Source: Candidatus Nomurabacteria bacterium (GTDB taxonomy: Bacteria > Patescibacteriota > Minisyncoccia > Phycocordibacterales > UBA10002). Taken from it: a stretch of DNA of 13,844 nucleotides. Below, piece by piece: positions 1 through 5,670 of the stretch. Numbering within the stretch: position 1 is the first letter of the stretch; each line of letters starts with the position of its first letter. Position numbers and translations under genes: made by a program. The stretch covers positions 1-13,844 of the forward strand of contig CALQZP010000025.1 in assembly GCA_943349725.1 (NCBI GenBank), in the 5' to 3' direction. The notes under the pieces were generated by a model. That model had not been told where the DNA came from. It did no database searches and saw only the letters and a list, made by a program, of their open reading frames with translations.

Positions 1-18
1 ATTAACGCTTGGACATTA

Positions 19-120
19 ACTTATTTCTGAATTTCGAGCGAAAAACGAGATGGAGTCCGAGCCGTATCGGGATACGGCGAGGACGAAGCGAAGTTTTGTA
101 GCCGAAATTCAGGAATAAGT
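19..120. repeat. Imperfect palindromic element downstream of atpG
   Basis: The outer arms at 19-36 and 103-120 are 18-nt inverted repeats with one mismatch. A second perfect 8-bp stem lies at the centre (61-68 with 71-78, separated by GG). Between them the arms are mostly unpaired but share short complementary blocks. The whole could fold as a long cruciform or hairpin of about 100 nt. It lies just after the atpG stop, where atpD would be expected next on the minus strand, so it would sit inside the atp mRNA. A dispersed palindromic repeat seems more likely than a terminator, because no clean T-run follows the stem. Confidence 0.7.
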
Positions 121-165
121 ATGCAATGGTTAATTGGAGATGGTATAACTACGAGCTACTTTCTA

Positions 166-1080
166 CTAGCTAACACTCGCCATTCCCGCACTAATTTCGC
201 TAATCTCCTGCGTAATGCTTGCTTGTCTTGCTTTGTTAAACACCAGCGTGAGGTCATCTATCATTTCTCCTGCGGCTTCACTGGCGTTCTTCATGGCGAC
301 CATTCGGGAGGATTGTTCGGAAGCGTTCGATTCGAGGAGCATCTGGTAAATTTGCATTCGAGTCAGCTTTTCTGCAAGGCTTCCTAACAGTTTATCGCGG
401 TTACCTTCGATCAAGTAGTCAATCCTACTTTCTTTACCCTGAGCGACTTCTGAAGGAGTCGAATGGGCTTCACCCAACTCTGCAATAAGTTCTTTCAAAT
501 CAGTCTTAGAAATTGGTAGGATTTGGTTAATATTTGGCTTTTGCGTTATGGCCGAAATGAAATCGGTGTAGGCCACGAGGACTTTATCGTACTTGCCCGC
601 CGTGTATTCTTGAAGCACCAGTTTTGAAATAGGAGCGACATCGGAAAGAGAAATGTTAGCGGGAAGCTCGGTAAAGGTGGCAATAATGTTTTTCCCGACT
701 CGGCGCATAGCAACGTCGCCTTTTTTGCCGATGGTAATAACGTCCACACTGCTCGCTTCGCTCTGTTTCTTAAGCAACGTAATGACTTTTTTCGTGACTT
801 GGGAATTGTACGCTCCACACAAGCCTCGGTTTGAGGTAATAAAGATGAGAAGAGTTTTGTTTCCTTCACGGACTTGAAATAAGGGGTGAGAAATTTCCTC
901 AAGATTTTTGGCAAGCGAAGTCAAAATGTCCCACGAATACTCGGCATAAAGACGGGAAGCCAGTGTGGAGGCCACTGCCCTCTTCATCTTTGAAGCCGCC
1001 ACGAGCTCCATAGCCTTCGTGATCTTCTTCGTGCTTTTTACCGATTTGATTCGGCGTTTGATTTCTTTGCTGCCGGCCAT
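166..1080 (-). CDS. atpG: ATP synthase F1 subunit gamma
   Basis: The protein has 304 residues, close to the usual 285-300 of the gamma subunit, the central rotor stalk of F1 that turns inside the alpha3beta3 ring and docks on the c-ring. The N-terminus carries the family signature (KEIKRRIKSVKSTKKITKAM, residues 5-24). The middle has the segment ITSNRGLCGAYN, and the C-terminus has the conserved rotor helix SSRMVAMKNASEAAGEMI. The ATG at 1080 gives this standard start. No Shine-Dalgarno site is visible upstream. Unlike in an ordinary atp operon it does not follow atpA directly: 2.1 kb of other genes intervene, and it seems to have its own promoter. Two broken copies of its first 20-30 codons lie upstream. 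Confidence 0.97.
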   Translation of the reverse strand: MAGSKEIKRRIKSVKSTKKITKAMELVAASKMKRAVASTLASRLYAEYSWDILTSLAKNLEEISHPLFQVREGNKTLLIFITSNRGLCGAYNSQVTKKVITLLKKQSEASSVDVITIGKKGDVAMRRVGKNIIATFTELPANISLSDVAPISKLVLQEYTAGKYDKVLVAYTDFISAITQKPNINQILPISKTDLKELIAELGEAHSTPSEVAQGKESRIDYLIEGNRDKLLGSLAEKLTRMQIYQMLLESNASEQSSRMVAMKNASEAAGEMIDDLTLVFNKARQASITQEISEISAGMASVS

Positions 1081-1087
1081 TGGAATG

Positions 1088-1122
1088 GAATAGTGAATTA
1101 AGAATTTTGAATTAGAGTTTTG
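1088..1122. repeat. Heptamer tandem tract upstream of atpG
   Basis: On the plus strand the sequence reads as consecutive 7-mers GAATAGT, GAATTAA, GAATTTT, GAATTAG, AGTTTTG. The first four share GAAT at the same phase. The tract lies in the atpG 5' leader, between the candidate promoter and the ATG. Similar 7-bp periodic tracts occur elsewhere in the window. Confidence 0.65.
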
Positions 1123-1124
1123 AA

Positions 1125-1153
1125 ATACTATCCTAAAAGTCCTTATTTTTCAA
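1125..1153 (-). promoter_or_regulatory. Candidate promoter of atpG
   Basis: On the minus strand a -35 box TTGAAA (1153-1148) is separated by exactly 17 nt from a -10 box TAGTAT (1130-1125). The predicted start lies about 35-38 nt before the atpG ATG. It suggests that atpG, and any atpD/atpC that follow, can be transcribed independently of the toxin genes placed between atpA and atpG. Confidence 0.5.
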
Positions 1154-1178
1154 CAAAATTAGAGTTTTAATTTTATGA

Positions 1179-1247
1179 TATACTGATTAAGTAACCATGA
1201 AAGAGACCCTTGTGCAGGTACGCCTGCACCGGGGGCTTTTTCTTTTT
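1179..1247 (+). ncRNA. Possible short plus-strand transcript with strong terminator
   Basis: An extended -10 box (TGATATACT, with TATACT at 1179-1184) is followed by a strong hairpin. GTGCAGG at 1212-1218 pairs with CCTGCAC at 1223-1229 around the loop TACG, with extra CCC/GGG pairing outside, and the run CTTTTTCTTTTT follows. No convincing -35 box is seen. The product would be only about 55 nt. The hairpin may simply act as a terminator; on the minus strand it is followed by TCTCTTTC, so it could also end mazF transcription before atpG. Confidence 0.35.
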
Positions 1248-1251
1248 ACTC

Positions 1252-1280
1252 TTGACTTTACTTTTCATGTTTGCTATCTT
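1252..1280 (+). promoter_or_regulatory. Sigma70-type promoter pointing against the operon
   Basis: The plus strand has TTGACT (1252-1257), a 17-nt spacer and TATCTT (1275-1280), with TGC just before the -10 box (extended -10). This is among the best promoter matches in the window. It points into the 3' end of the solitary mazF on the opposite strand. No plus-strand protein gene follows. Confidence 0.55.
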
Positions 1281-1286
1281 TAATGC

Positions 1287-1365
1287 ACAGTTGGCTTCGG
1301 CCTCACCCCCGCAAGGGGGAGAAAGTCTGGAAGACCGTCAGAATAACTTTCTGGCGGTCTTTCTT
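1287..1365 (+). ncRNA. Candidate small structured RNA antisense to the mazF 3' end
   Basis: Downstream of the plus-strand promoter come three successive hairpins. The first is GGC-TTCG-GCC at about 1293-1302. The second is CCCCC-GCAA-GGGGG at 1306-1319. The third has an 11-bp stem (1331-1341 with 1351-1361, one G-T pair), followed by TCTTAATT, and resembles a rho-independent terminator. The first two have very stable UUCG and GNRA tetraloops. The last stem covers the stop codon of the mazF-like gene on the minus strand, so this roughly 80-nt RNA would be antisense to the end of that mRNA. No known RNA family is recognised. Confidence 0.4.
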
Positions 1366-1721
1366 AATTCCGCGAATAGCGCCTTATCAAGAAAACCTAT
1401 TTTTTCCACAAGACGGCGTGTGTCGATAACTTTTATTTGCGACAAATTGGCTCGGGCTTCACGACCGTCGACCGTACCGACAGTAACACGGAGCGCGTGA
1501 ACGCGAAGAGAAGTGGTGAGGGGAACAATCAAACATGCATCCGGGCCAAAGCCTCGAATAATTAAGGCAGGCCGAAGAAACGATTCCTCGCCCCCGTCTT
1601 GCTCGGAACCGACATTGACTCCAAGACGGCACCACCACATTTCACGCACAGTATACAAACGCGGTTGTTCCGCGTTTGTCAGTTTTTTCCTTTCATTCCA
1701 TTTATCAAAATCTTTTTTCAT
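1338..1721 (-). CDS. Solitary PemK/MazF-like toxin
   Basis: This 127-residue protein has the MazF/PemK layout: an opening strand (REMWWCRLGVNVGSEQDG), the RPALII motif, the VPLTTS strand, a LSQIKVIDTRRL segment and a C-terminal helix. MazF-family proteins are mostly sequence-specific mRNA endoribonucleases of type II toxin-antitoxin modules. The N-terminal extension FDKWNERKK differs from the other MazF in this window. No antitoxin gene adjoins it: upstream is only a broken 5' copy of atpG whose reading frame ends just inside this gene (overlap about 17 nt), which would allow translational coupling. Its stop codon lies in a hairpin shared with a candidate plus-strand RNA. The assignment as MazF-like is firm; toxicity is inferred. 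Confidence 0.85.
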   Translation of the reverse strand: MKKDFDKWNERKKLTNAEQPRLYTVREMWWCRLGVNVGSEQDGGEESFLRPALIIRGFGPDACLIVPLTTSLRVHALRVTVGTVDGREARANLSQIKVIDTRRLVEKIGFLDKALFAELRKTARKLF

Positions 1722-1818
1722 TTTGCTTTTGTGCTTTTGACCGATTTGACGTGCCCCGTAGCGAAATTCTCATTTCTGCTACTAGGGTTCGGCGTTTGAT
1801 TTCTTTTAAGCAAGCCAT
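1705..1818 (-). pseudogene. Truncated 5' copy of atpG (copy 3) with a hairpin insertion
   Basis: Starting from an ATG at 1818, the frame reads MACLKEIKRR, matching the start of AtpG (MAGSKEIKRR). The DNA then contains 38 extra bases (1787-1750) and resumes atpG similarity with TCAAATCGGTCAAAAGCAC, matching codons 11-18 of atpG. Similarity stops where the solitary mazF begins. The open frame is 37 codons and ends at 1705, inside mazF. It is a remnant rather than a functional subunit gene, but its start region may be translated. It is more divergent than copy 2, so probably older. Confidence 0.8.
1750..1787. repeat. 38-bp hairpin insertion in atpG copy 3
   Basis: Compared with intact atpG, these 38 bases are extra. 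They form an inverted repeat: on the plus strand CCCCGTAGC near one end pairs with GCTACTAGGG at the other, with a loop of about 14 nt. The plus-strand right boundary is GGG followed by TTCG, and the left end reads CGTGCCCC. The insertion in copy 2 has very similar ends and the same TTCG flank. Confidence 0.65.
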
Positions 1819-1850
1819 TTGGGTAGATTTATGATTTAAGCTTGTGTTTC

Positions 1851-2177
1851 CTAGACACTCAACATCTTCTTTATTTCCTTGTTCACCAACTTTAGTTCGT
1901 CCGCGGTCAGAGAGCCCATTTTCTTTTCTAATCTTTTCACATCAATTGCCCGTAGCTGAAAAATGAGTGCACTAGAGGATGCGGTTAAACCATTTGAGGT
2001 GGTTGGCGAGAGCTGAACCGTGTGTGCAAAGCGCAAAGCCCGGCTGTTTGAGGTGAGTGGCACCACCATAACCAGTCCTGCCACAACACCAGAAAACACA
2101 ACAGCCGGTCGTATGCCCGACTGCTCATGTCCGCTTGAATTCCCGGAATCAATCACCCAAATCTCTCCCTTTTTCAT
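1851..2177 (-). CDS. MazF/PemK-family endoribonuclease toxin
   Basis: The 108-residue length is typical for MazF. The family landmarks appear in order: KKGEIWVID at residues 2-10, the EQSGIRPAVVFS loop and strand with the RP pair, MVVPLTSN, the strand LRFAHTVQL, the core QLRAIDVKRL, and a C-terminal helix ending in IKKMLSV. MazF toxins cleave single-stranded RNA at short sequence motifs and are inhibited by a small co-transcribed antitoxin. Such an antitoxin gene lies upstream with a 3-nt gap, giving a classic antitoxin-toxin order. No Shine-Dalgarno site is visible, so translation is probably coupled. The pair sits inside the atp operon. Family assignment is strong; the cleavage sequence cannot be read from here. 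Confidence 0.92.
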   Translation of the reverse strand: MKKGEIWVIDSGNSSGHEQSGIRPAVVFSGVVAGLVMVVPLTSNSRALRFAHTVQLSPTTSNGLTASSSALIFQLRAIDVKRLEKKMGSLTADELKLVNKEIKKMLSV

Positions 2178-2180
2178 GTT

Positions 2181-2375
2181 CTAAAGTTGACTCTTTGTCA
2201 ATGCTTCATCGCTCAAATAATCCAAAAAGTCAAACTCCCTTTTCAGTGCTATATCTTTTTCTATGGCATCAAGATAAAACACCGAGGCACGCTCAAGAAT
2301 ATCGGCCTCCTCAACCCCAAGAACTTTAGAGGCGTTTTTTATGTTTATTCTCGTTTGTTTCGTCAGTGTATTCAT
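2181..2375 (-). CDS. Antitoxin of the MazF pair
   Basis: This 64-residue protein lies directly upstream of the MazF toxin gene with 3 nt between them. From the ATG at 2375 it reads MNTLTKQTRINIKNASKVLG, then an acidic stretch (VEEADILERASVFYLDAIEK) and a C-terminal tail. A short beta-like start followed by helices fits a ribbon-helix-helix DNA-binding antitoxin that binds its own promoter and neutralises the toxin, but I cannot name the family. This start was chosen over longer frames because an extended -10 box (TGCTATCAT) ends 6 nt before it, and because the upstream codons belong to remnant sequence. Confidence 0.75.
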   Translation of the reverse strand: MNTLTKQTRINIKNASKVLGVEEADILERASVFYLDAIEKDIALKREFDFLDYLSDEALTKSQL

Positions 2376-2381
2376 ATTTGC

Positions 2382-2390
2382 ATGATAGCA
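2382..2390 (-). promoter_or_regulatory. Extended -10 box immediately before the antitoxin ATG
   Basis: The minus strand reads TGCTATCAT, with TATCAT at 2387-2382, followed by 6 nt and then the antitoxin ATG. Transcription would be expected to start at or next to the A of the ATG, giving a leaderless mRNA for the toxin-antitoxin pair. No good -35 box is present, as is common for extended -10 promoters. Confidence 0.5.
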
Positions 2391-2436
2391 TTTTCTTGTA
2401 AAAGATTCCAGAAAATCCTGTATTTCTGATTCTTCG

Positions 2437-2553
2437 CTATATCGCCACAAATTTTATGGCCTTCGTGATTTTCCTTGCCCGAATGACGCAGTTGGGCGGG
2501 TTCGTGCTTTTTACCGATTTGATTCGGCGTTTGATTTCTTTTGAACCGGCCAT
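2437..2553 (-). pseudogene. Truncated 5' copy of atpG (copy 2) with a hairpin insertion
   Basis: The ATG at 2553 opens a 38-codon frame whose first 17 residues, MAGSKEIKRRIKSVKST, are identical to intact AtpG. A stretch of 41 nt is base-for-base identical to the real gene. There follow 27 extra bases, in frame, and then KITKAIKFVAI against KITKAMELVAA in AtpG, ending in TAG. After about codon 30 the similarity stops and the antitoxin module begins. The high identity suggests a fairly recent duplication or exchange with the intact gene. The product, if translated, would be a short peptide. Confidence 0.88.
2474..2500. repeat. 27-bp hairpin insertion in atpG copy 2
   Basis: These 27 bases are absent from intact atpG. 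On the plus strand they begin CTTGCCCGAA and end TTGGGCGGG. GCCC and GGGC, extended by AA/TT, can pair around a loop of about 8 nt with one bulge. The right boundary GGG is followed by TTCG, as in the other atpG fragment. The length is a multiple of three, so the frame is kept. Confidence 0.6.
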
Positions 2554-2564
2554 AAATAGTTGTC

Positions 2565-2599
2565 AGATTAAAGTTGAAAGTTATAAAGTAAGAAAGTTA
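2565..2599. repeat. Heptamer tandem tract before atpG copy 2
   Basis: The plus strand can be cut into 7-mers AGATTAA, AGTTGAA, AGTTATA, AAGTAAG, AAAGTTA with similar composition and phase. The tract lies between the stop of the membrane-anchored protein gene and the ATG of the atpG fragment. The match to period 7 is looser than in the tracts near atpF and uvrC. Confidence 0.45.
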
Positions 2600-3205
2600 C
2601 TTTGTGAATTTAAAAGTTGAAAATATTGAGTCCAATATAGATTGATAAGTAGAATAATCAAAACCGCTTTTCTCTTCATTTTGATAATAAATTCTTTTTA
2701 CAATCATATAGCAATAATTATTCTTCAATATATGATATCGTTCCTCATTCGAGGTAGTACTGTAAGAAGAAACCTCTTTTAGCTTGATATTTTGAAATGT
2801 GTCGCCATTACGGACCATTTCTTCAGAAGTCATTTTACTTTGACTTTCTTTACCATAAGGCTTAGATATACATGCTAGATTATCCGTTTCGGAAAGAGCC
2901 GTCACGTGAAAATGTAAATTATAGAGTGTTGAAGGTGGATTGTAATAGGGAGTATCAATACTTACTTCAAAAAGACTATCGACTTCATTTATTACGTTTA
3001 CGGTAAAATCTTTTGGATATTTGAACTCAACTCCGTATTTTTCATTCGTATACGTTTTCCAATCAGCAATTATTGCTTTTTCTTTCATATCACCTGTGCA
3101 ACAATTTTGAATTTTGGGTGCAGTAAAGAACGTTGCCTTAACTACCAAGGTTCCTGTTACTACCAAAATCAACGTAATGATTCCCAAAATAAGTCTTTTA
3201 TTCAT
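2597..3205 (-). CDS. Membrane-anchored hypothetical protein within the atp operon
   Basis: This 202-residue protein starts 2 nt after the atpA stop. Residues about 4-24 (RLILGIITLILVVTGTLVV) form one hydrophobic segment after MNK, which fits an uncleaved signal anchor or signal peptide without a clear lipobox. A CC pair follows at about 35-36. The body contains DWKTYTNEKYGVEFKYPKDF (about residues 49-68), a pattern seen in many extracytoplasmic proteins of this kind, in a fold I cannot name with confidence. The rest is polar, with many Y, S and T. The gene is clearly more AT-rich than the atp genes on either side, suggesting acquisition. Nothing in it resembles an ATP synthase subunit. Confidence 0.75.
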   Translation of the reverse strand: MNKRLILGIITLILVVTGTLVVKATFFTAPKIQNCCTGDMKEKAIIADWKTYTNEKYGVEFKYPKDFTVNVINEVDSLFEVSIDTPYYNPPSTLYNLHFHVTALSETDNLACISKPYGKESQSKMTSEEMVRNGDTFQNIKLKEVSSYSTTSNEERYHILKNNYCYMIVKRIYYQNEEKSGFDYSTYQSILDSIFSTFKFTK

Positions 3206-3207
3206 TT

Positions 3208-4710
3208 TTATTTTCCAAATGAAGCTTTAAACTCCCCAATTACCTTCTTAAGCTCCGCTTCGCCGGCTTCGGACCACATTTTAGTTTCGGTGATGTCTTT
3301 GTAGAAAGTCTTGGCGTGGGTTTCAGAATACTCAATGAGGCCAGCTTCAAATTCCTTAATCTTGTTTACCGGCACATCATCCATAAAGCCTTTCACGAGA
3401 GCGTAGAGGGTAACCACTTGGTGCTCGGTTTTCACCGGAGCGTATTGTGGCTGTTTCAAGACCTCTACCGCGCGTTTCCCGCGTTCCAATTGTTTCTTGG
3501 TGCTTTCGTCGAGGTCAGAACCGAATTGGGAGAAGGCTTCGAGTTCTCGGTACTGCGCGAGTTCGAGCTTGAGTGTCCCGGCCACCTTTTTCATAGCTTT
3601 GATTTGCGCTGAAGAGCCTACGCGAGACACGGAGTTGCCGACGTTAACCGCGGGGCGGATACCTTTGTAGAAGAGGTCGGTTTCGAGGAAGATTTGACCG
3701 TCCGTAATTGAAATTACGTTTGTAGGAATGTAGGCGGAAATATCTCCGGCTTGGGTTTCAATAATAGGGAGCGCGGTGATAGAACCTCCACCGTACTCCT
3801 TGTTTCGTCGGCAAGCGCGTTCCAAAAGGCGTGAGTGAAGATAGAACACATCACCCGGGTAAGCTTCGCGTCCTGGTGGACGACGAAGGAGAAGAGAAAT
3901 TTCTCGATAGGCGACAGCGTGCTTGGAAAGATCATCGTAAATGATGAGCACATCCTTGCCTTGGTCCATAAAGAATTCGGCAATAGAAACACCCGTGTAC
4001 GGAGCAATATAGGAGAGCGCCGAGCTTTCGGAAGAACCTGCGGAAACGATAATAGTGTATGCCATAGCCCCACCCTCCTCAAGTCGTGTTTGCAATTTTC
4101 GTAGCTTGGAATCTTTTTGGCCGATAGAAACGTAGACGCAAATCATGTTCTGACCTTTTTGGTTTAAAATCGCGTCAATCGCAATCGCGGTCTTACCGGT
4201 CTGGCGGTCGCCAATCAGAAGCTCGCGTTGACCGCGACCAATCGGAATAAGGGCGTCAATTGCTTTGATACCGGTCTGCACGGGCTGGTCCACACTTTGG
4301 CGGGTTACTACACCCGGAGCAACTTTTTCAATCGGATAGGTCTTCTCGCTCTTAATGGCCCCTTTGCCGTCAATCGGTTCACCGAGCGCGTTTAACACAC
4401 GACCAATTACCGCGTCTGAAACAGGAACTTCAAGAATTTTCCCAGTAGCTTTCACCTCATCACCTTCGCGAATCTGTCCGAAGTCACCCAAAATGATGAC
4501 GCCTACCGAATCTTCTTCAAGGTTGAGGGCAACACCCACCTCGCCATGAGGAAAGACCACCATTTCTGAGGCTTTGATTTCGGAAAGACCGGAAATCTTT
4601 GCAATACCGTCAAACACTTCCACGACGTGTCCCACCTTCTCCGCCTTAATGTCGGACTGGAATTTCTCAATCTGCTTTTTTAGGTTTTCTACGATGGTGT
4701 TGTTAGACAT
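3208..4710 (-). CDS. atpA: ATP synthase F1 subunit alpha
   Basis: The 500-residue length is normal for the non-catalytic, nucleotide-binding alpha subunit of the F1 head. The Walker A loop GDRQTGKT lies at residues 167-174. The N-terminal beta-barrel segment (VEVFDGIAKISGL) and the segment DQPVQTGIKAIDALIPIGRG are typical. The motif SVSRVGSSAQ near residue 360 carries the arginine that reaches the catalytic site of beta. The C-terminal domain is complete. The ATG at 4710 overlaps the end of atpH by 8 nt, so translation is probably coupled; no Shine-Dalgarno site is visible. After its stop the expected atpG is displaced by the inserted genes. Confidence 0.98.
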   Translation of the reverse strand: MSNNTIVENLKKQIEKFQSDIKAEKVGHVVEVFDGIAKISGLSEIKASEMVVFPHGEVGVALNLEEDSVGVIILGDFGQIREGDEVKATGKILEVPVSDAVIGRVLNALGEPIDGKGAIKSEKTYPIEKVAPGVVTRQSVDQPVQTGIKAIDALIPIGRGQRELLIGDRQTGKTAIAIDAILNQKGQNMICVYVSIGQKDSKLRKLQTRLEEGGAMAYTIIVSAGSSESSALSYIAPYTGVSIAEFFMDQGKDVLIIYDDLSKHAVAYREISLLLRRPPGREAYPGDVFYLHSRLLERACRRNKEYGGGSITALPIIETQAGDISAYIPTNVISITDGQIFLETDLFYKGIRPAVNVGNSVSRVGSSAQIKAMKKVAGTLKLELAQYRELEAFSQFGSDLDESTKKQLERGKRAVEVLKQPQYAPVKTEHQVVTLYALVKGFMDDVPVNKIKEFEAGLIEYSETHAKTFYKDITETKMWSEAGEAELKKVIGEFKASFGK

Positions 4711-5116
4711 AGTGGTTTAGGAGATGAGCTTGCAACTGGGATAATTTGTTTTTGAGTGAGAGATCTATGAGTTCGTCGTTCGCTTCTATCTTAATACCTC
4801 CGATAAGTGACGGATCTTCAAAGGTTTTAAGTGTAATGTCGGATGCCTGGTAGCGAGTTTTCAAGGTTTTCTTAATCTCGTCCAACGTATTTTTTGTGAG
4901 AGGACTTTTGCTGGTTACCTTAGCGCTGACAACCCCTAGGTCCTTGTTCCGAATTTTCTCAAACTGTGCCAAAATCTCCGGCGTCTTTGAAAGTAACCTT
5001 CCTTTGGCCAGAAACGCCACCGCACTGGCTAAAATACGCTCAAGTTCTACCCCACTTTTATCTTTAGTGGACTCGTAGAGAGCCTTCGCTATGTCTTTGG
5101 TGGAAGTTTTAGCCAT
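4703..5116 (-). CDS. atpH: ATP synthase F1 subunit delta (OSCP-like)
   Basis: Position between atpF and atpA, size and sequence identify the delta subunit, which joins the peripheral stalk to the top of F1. Supporting segments are the N-terminal KDIAKALYESTKDKSG and the C-terminal SLIGGIKIEANDELIDLSLKNKL, close to the family signature (GG..i..g....D.S....L). With 137 residues it is shorter than the usual 170-180, the shortening lying in the N-terminal helical domain. It starts 19 nt after the atpF stop and overlaps atpA by 8 nt. Confidence 0.9.
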   Translation of the reverse strand: MAKTSTKDIAKALYESTKDKSGVELERILASAVAFLAKGRLLSKTPEILAQFEKIRNKDLGVVSAKVTSKSPLTKNTLDEIKKTLKTRYQASDITLKTFEDPSLIGGIKIEANDELIDLSLKNKLSQLQAHLLNHYV

Positions 5117-5135
5117 TTGGGGAAGCGTTTAGCGT

Positions 5136-5633
5136 TTAGTTACCGATTGAGCCAAGCTCCTTGGCAGATTTTGCGTCGGAGGAATCGTCGGCTTTGTCGT
5201 CAAGTACTTTTTTTGTTGCAAGCACAATCAGCGCAACGACTTCCTTCTTTGCATCCTCCACCATTCGTACCTTCTCTGCTTCAAGGCTTTTCTTACCGGC
5301 ATCTATCATAGCCTTCACCTCGGTCTTCGCAGACTCAAGCATTTCGGCCCGCTTTGTCTCAGCCTCCTTTTTGCCTGTCTGAAAAATGACATTCGCTTCC
5401 GCGCGAGCCTTGGATAGCGCTAACTGATATTCTGCCTTTCCGGCTTCCAGGATTTCAGCGTTGCACTTCGCATCGGTTATTCCTTTCGCTATTTTCTCTG
5501 AACGCTCCGCCATCAATTTATTGAGGGGTTTGAGGGCGAAGATATAGAGCACCACGAGGACGATAGCAAAGTTGACGGCTTGCGCGACGATGATGTGCCA
5601 GTCTATGTGAAATGTGTTGATGATGGACTGCAT
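5136..5633 (-). CDS. atpF: ATP synthase Fo subunit b
   Basis: This 165-residue protein has one N-terminal membrane helix (about residues 14-34, IIVAQAVNFAIVLVVLYIFA) followed by KPLNKLMAERSEKIAKGI and a long, highly charged helix rich in A, E and K up to about residue 145. This is the architecture of the b subunit, which forms the dimeric peripheral stalk. The tail (DDKADDSSDAKSAKE) is acidic and probably disordered. It follows atpE after 110 nt that contain a terminator-like hairpin and a heptamer tract. No Shine-Dalgarno site is seen. Confidence 0.95.
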   Translation of the reverse strand: MQSIINTFHIDWHIIVAQAVNFAIVLVVLYIFALKPLNKLMAERSEKIAKGITDAKCNAEILEAGKAEYQLALSKARAEANVIFQTGKKEAETKRAEMLESAKTEVKAMIDAGKKSLEAEKVRMVEDAKKEVVALIVLATKKVLDDKADDSSDAKSAKELGSIGN

Positions 5634-5640
5634 GAAAGAG

Positions 5641-5668
5641 ATGGATTATGAAATATGGAATATGAAAT
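5641..5668. repeat. Heptamer tandem tract between atpE and atpF
   Basis: The plus strand reads four consecutive 7-mers: ATGGATT, ATGAAAT, ATGGAAT, ATGAAAT. They share ATG at the same phase. The tract lies just upstream of the atpF start and downstream of the terminator-like hairpin. The block ATGAAATATGGAA is also found, on the other strand, within uvrC. Confidence 0.8.
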
Positions 5669-5670
5669 AA

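Noticed and set aside
1197..1283. 28-codon plus-strand frame starting at an ATG after TATACT
   Set aside because: It reads through the terminator hairpin and into the next promoter, and has no ribosome site.
1252..1365. Type III (ToxIN-like) RNA antitoxin for the solitary MazF
   Set aside because: Type III antitoxins are tandem repeats upstream of, and on the same strand as, the toxin. Here the RNA is convergent and not tandemly repeated, so only an antisense or independent role is proposed.
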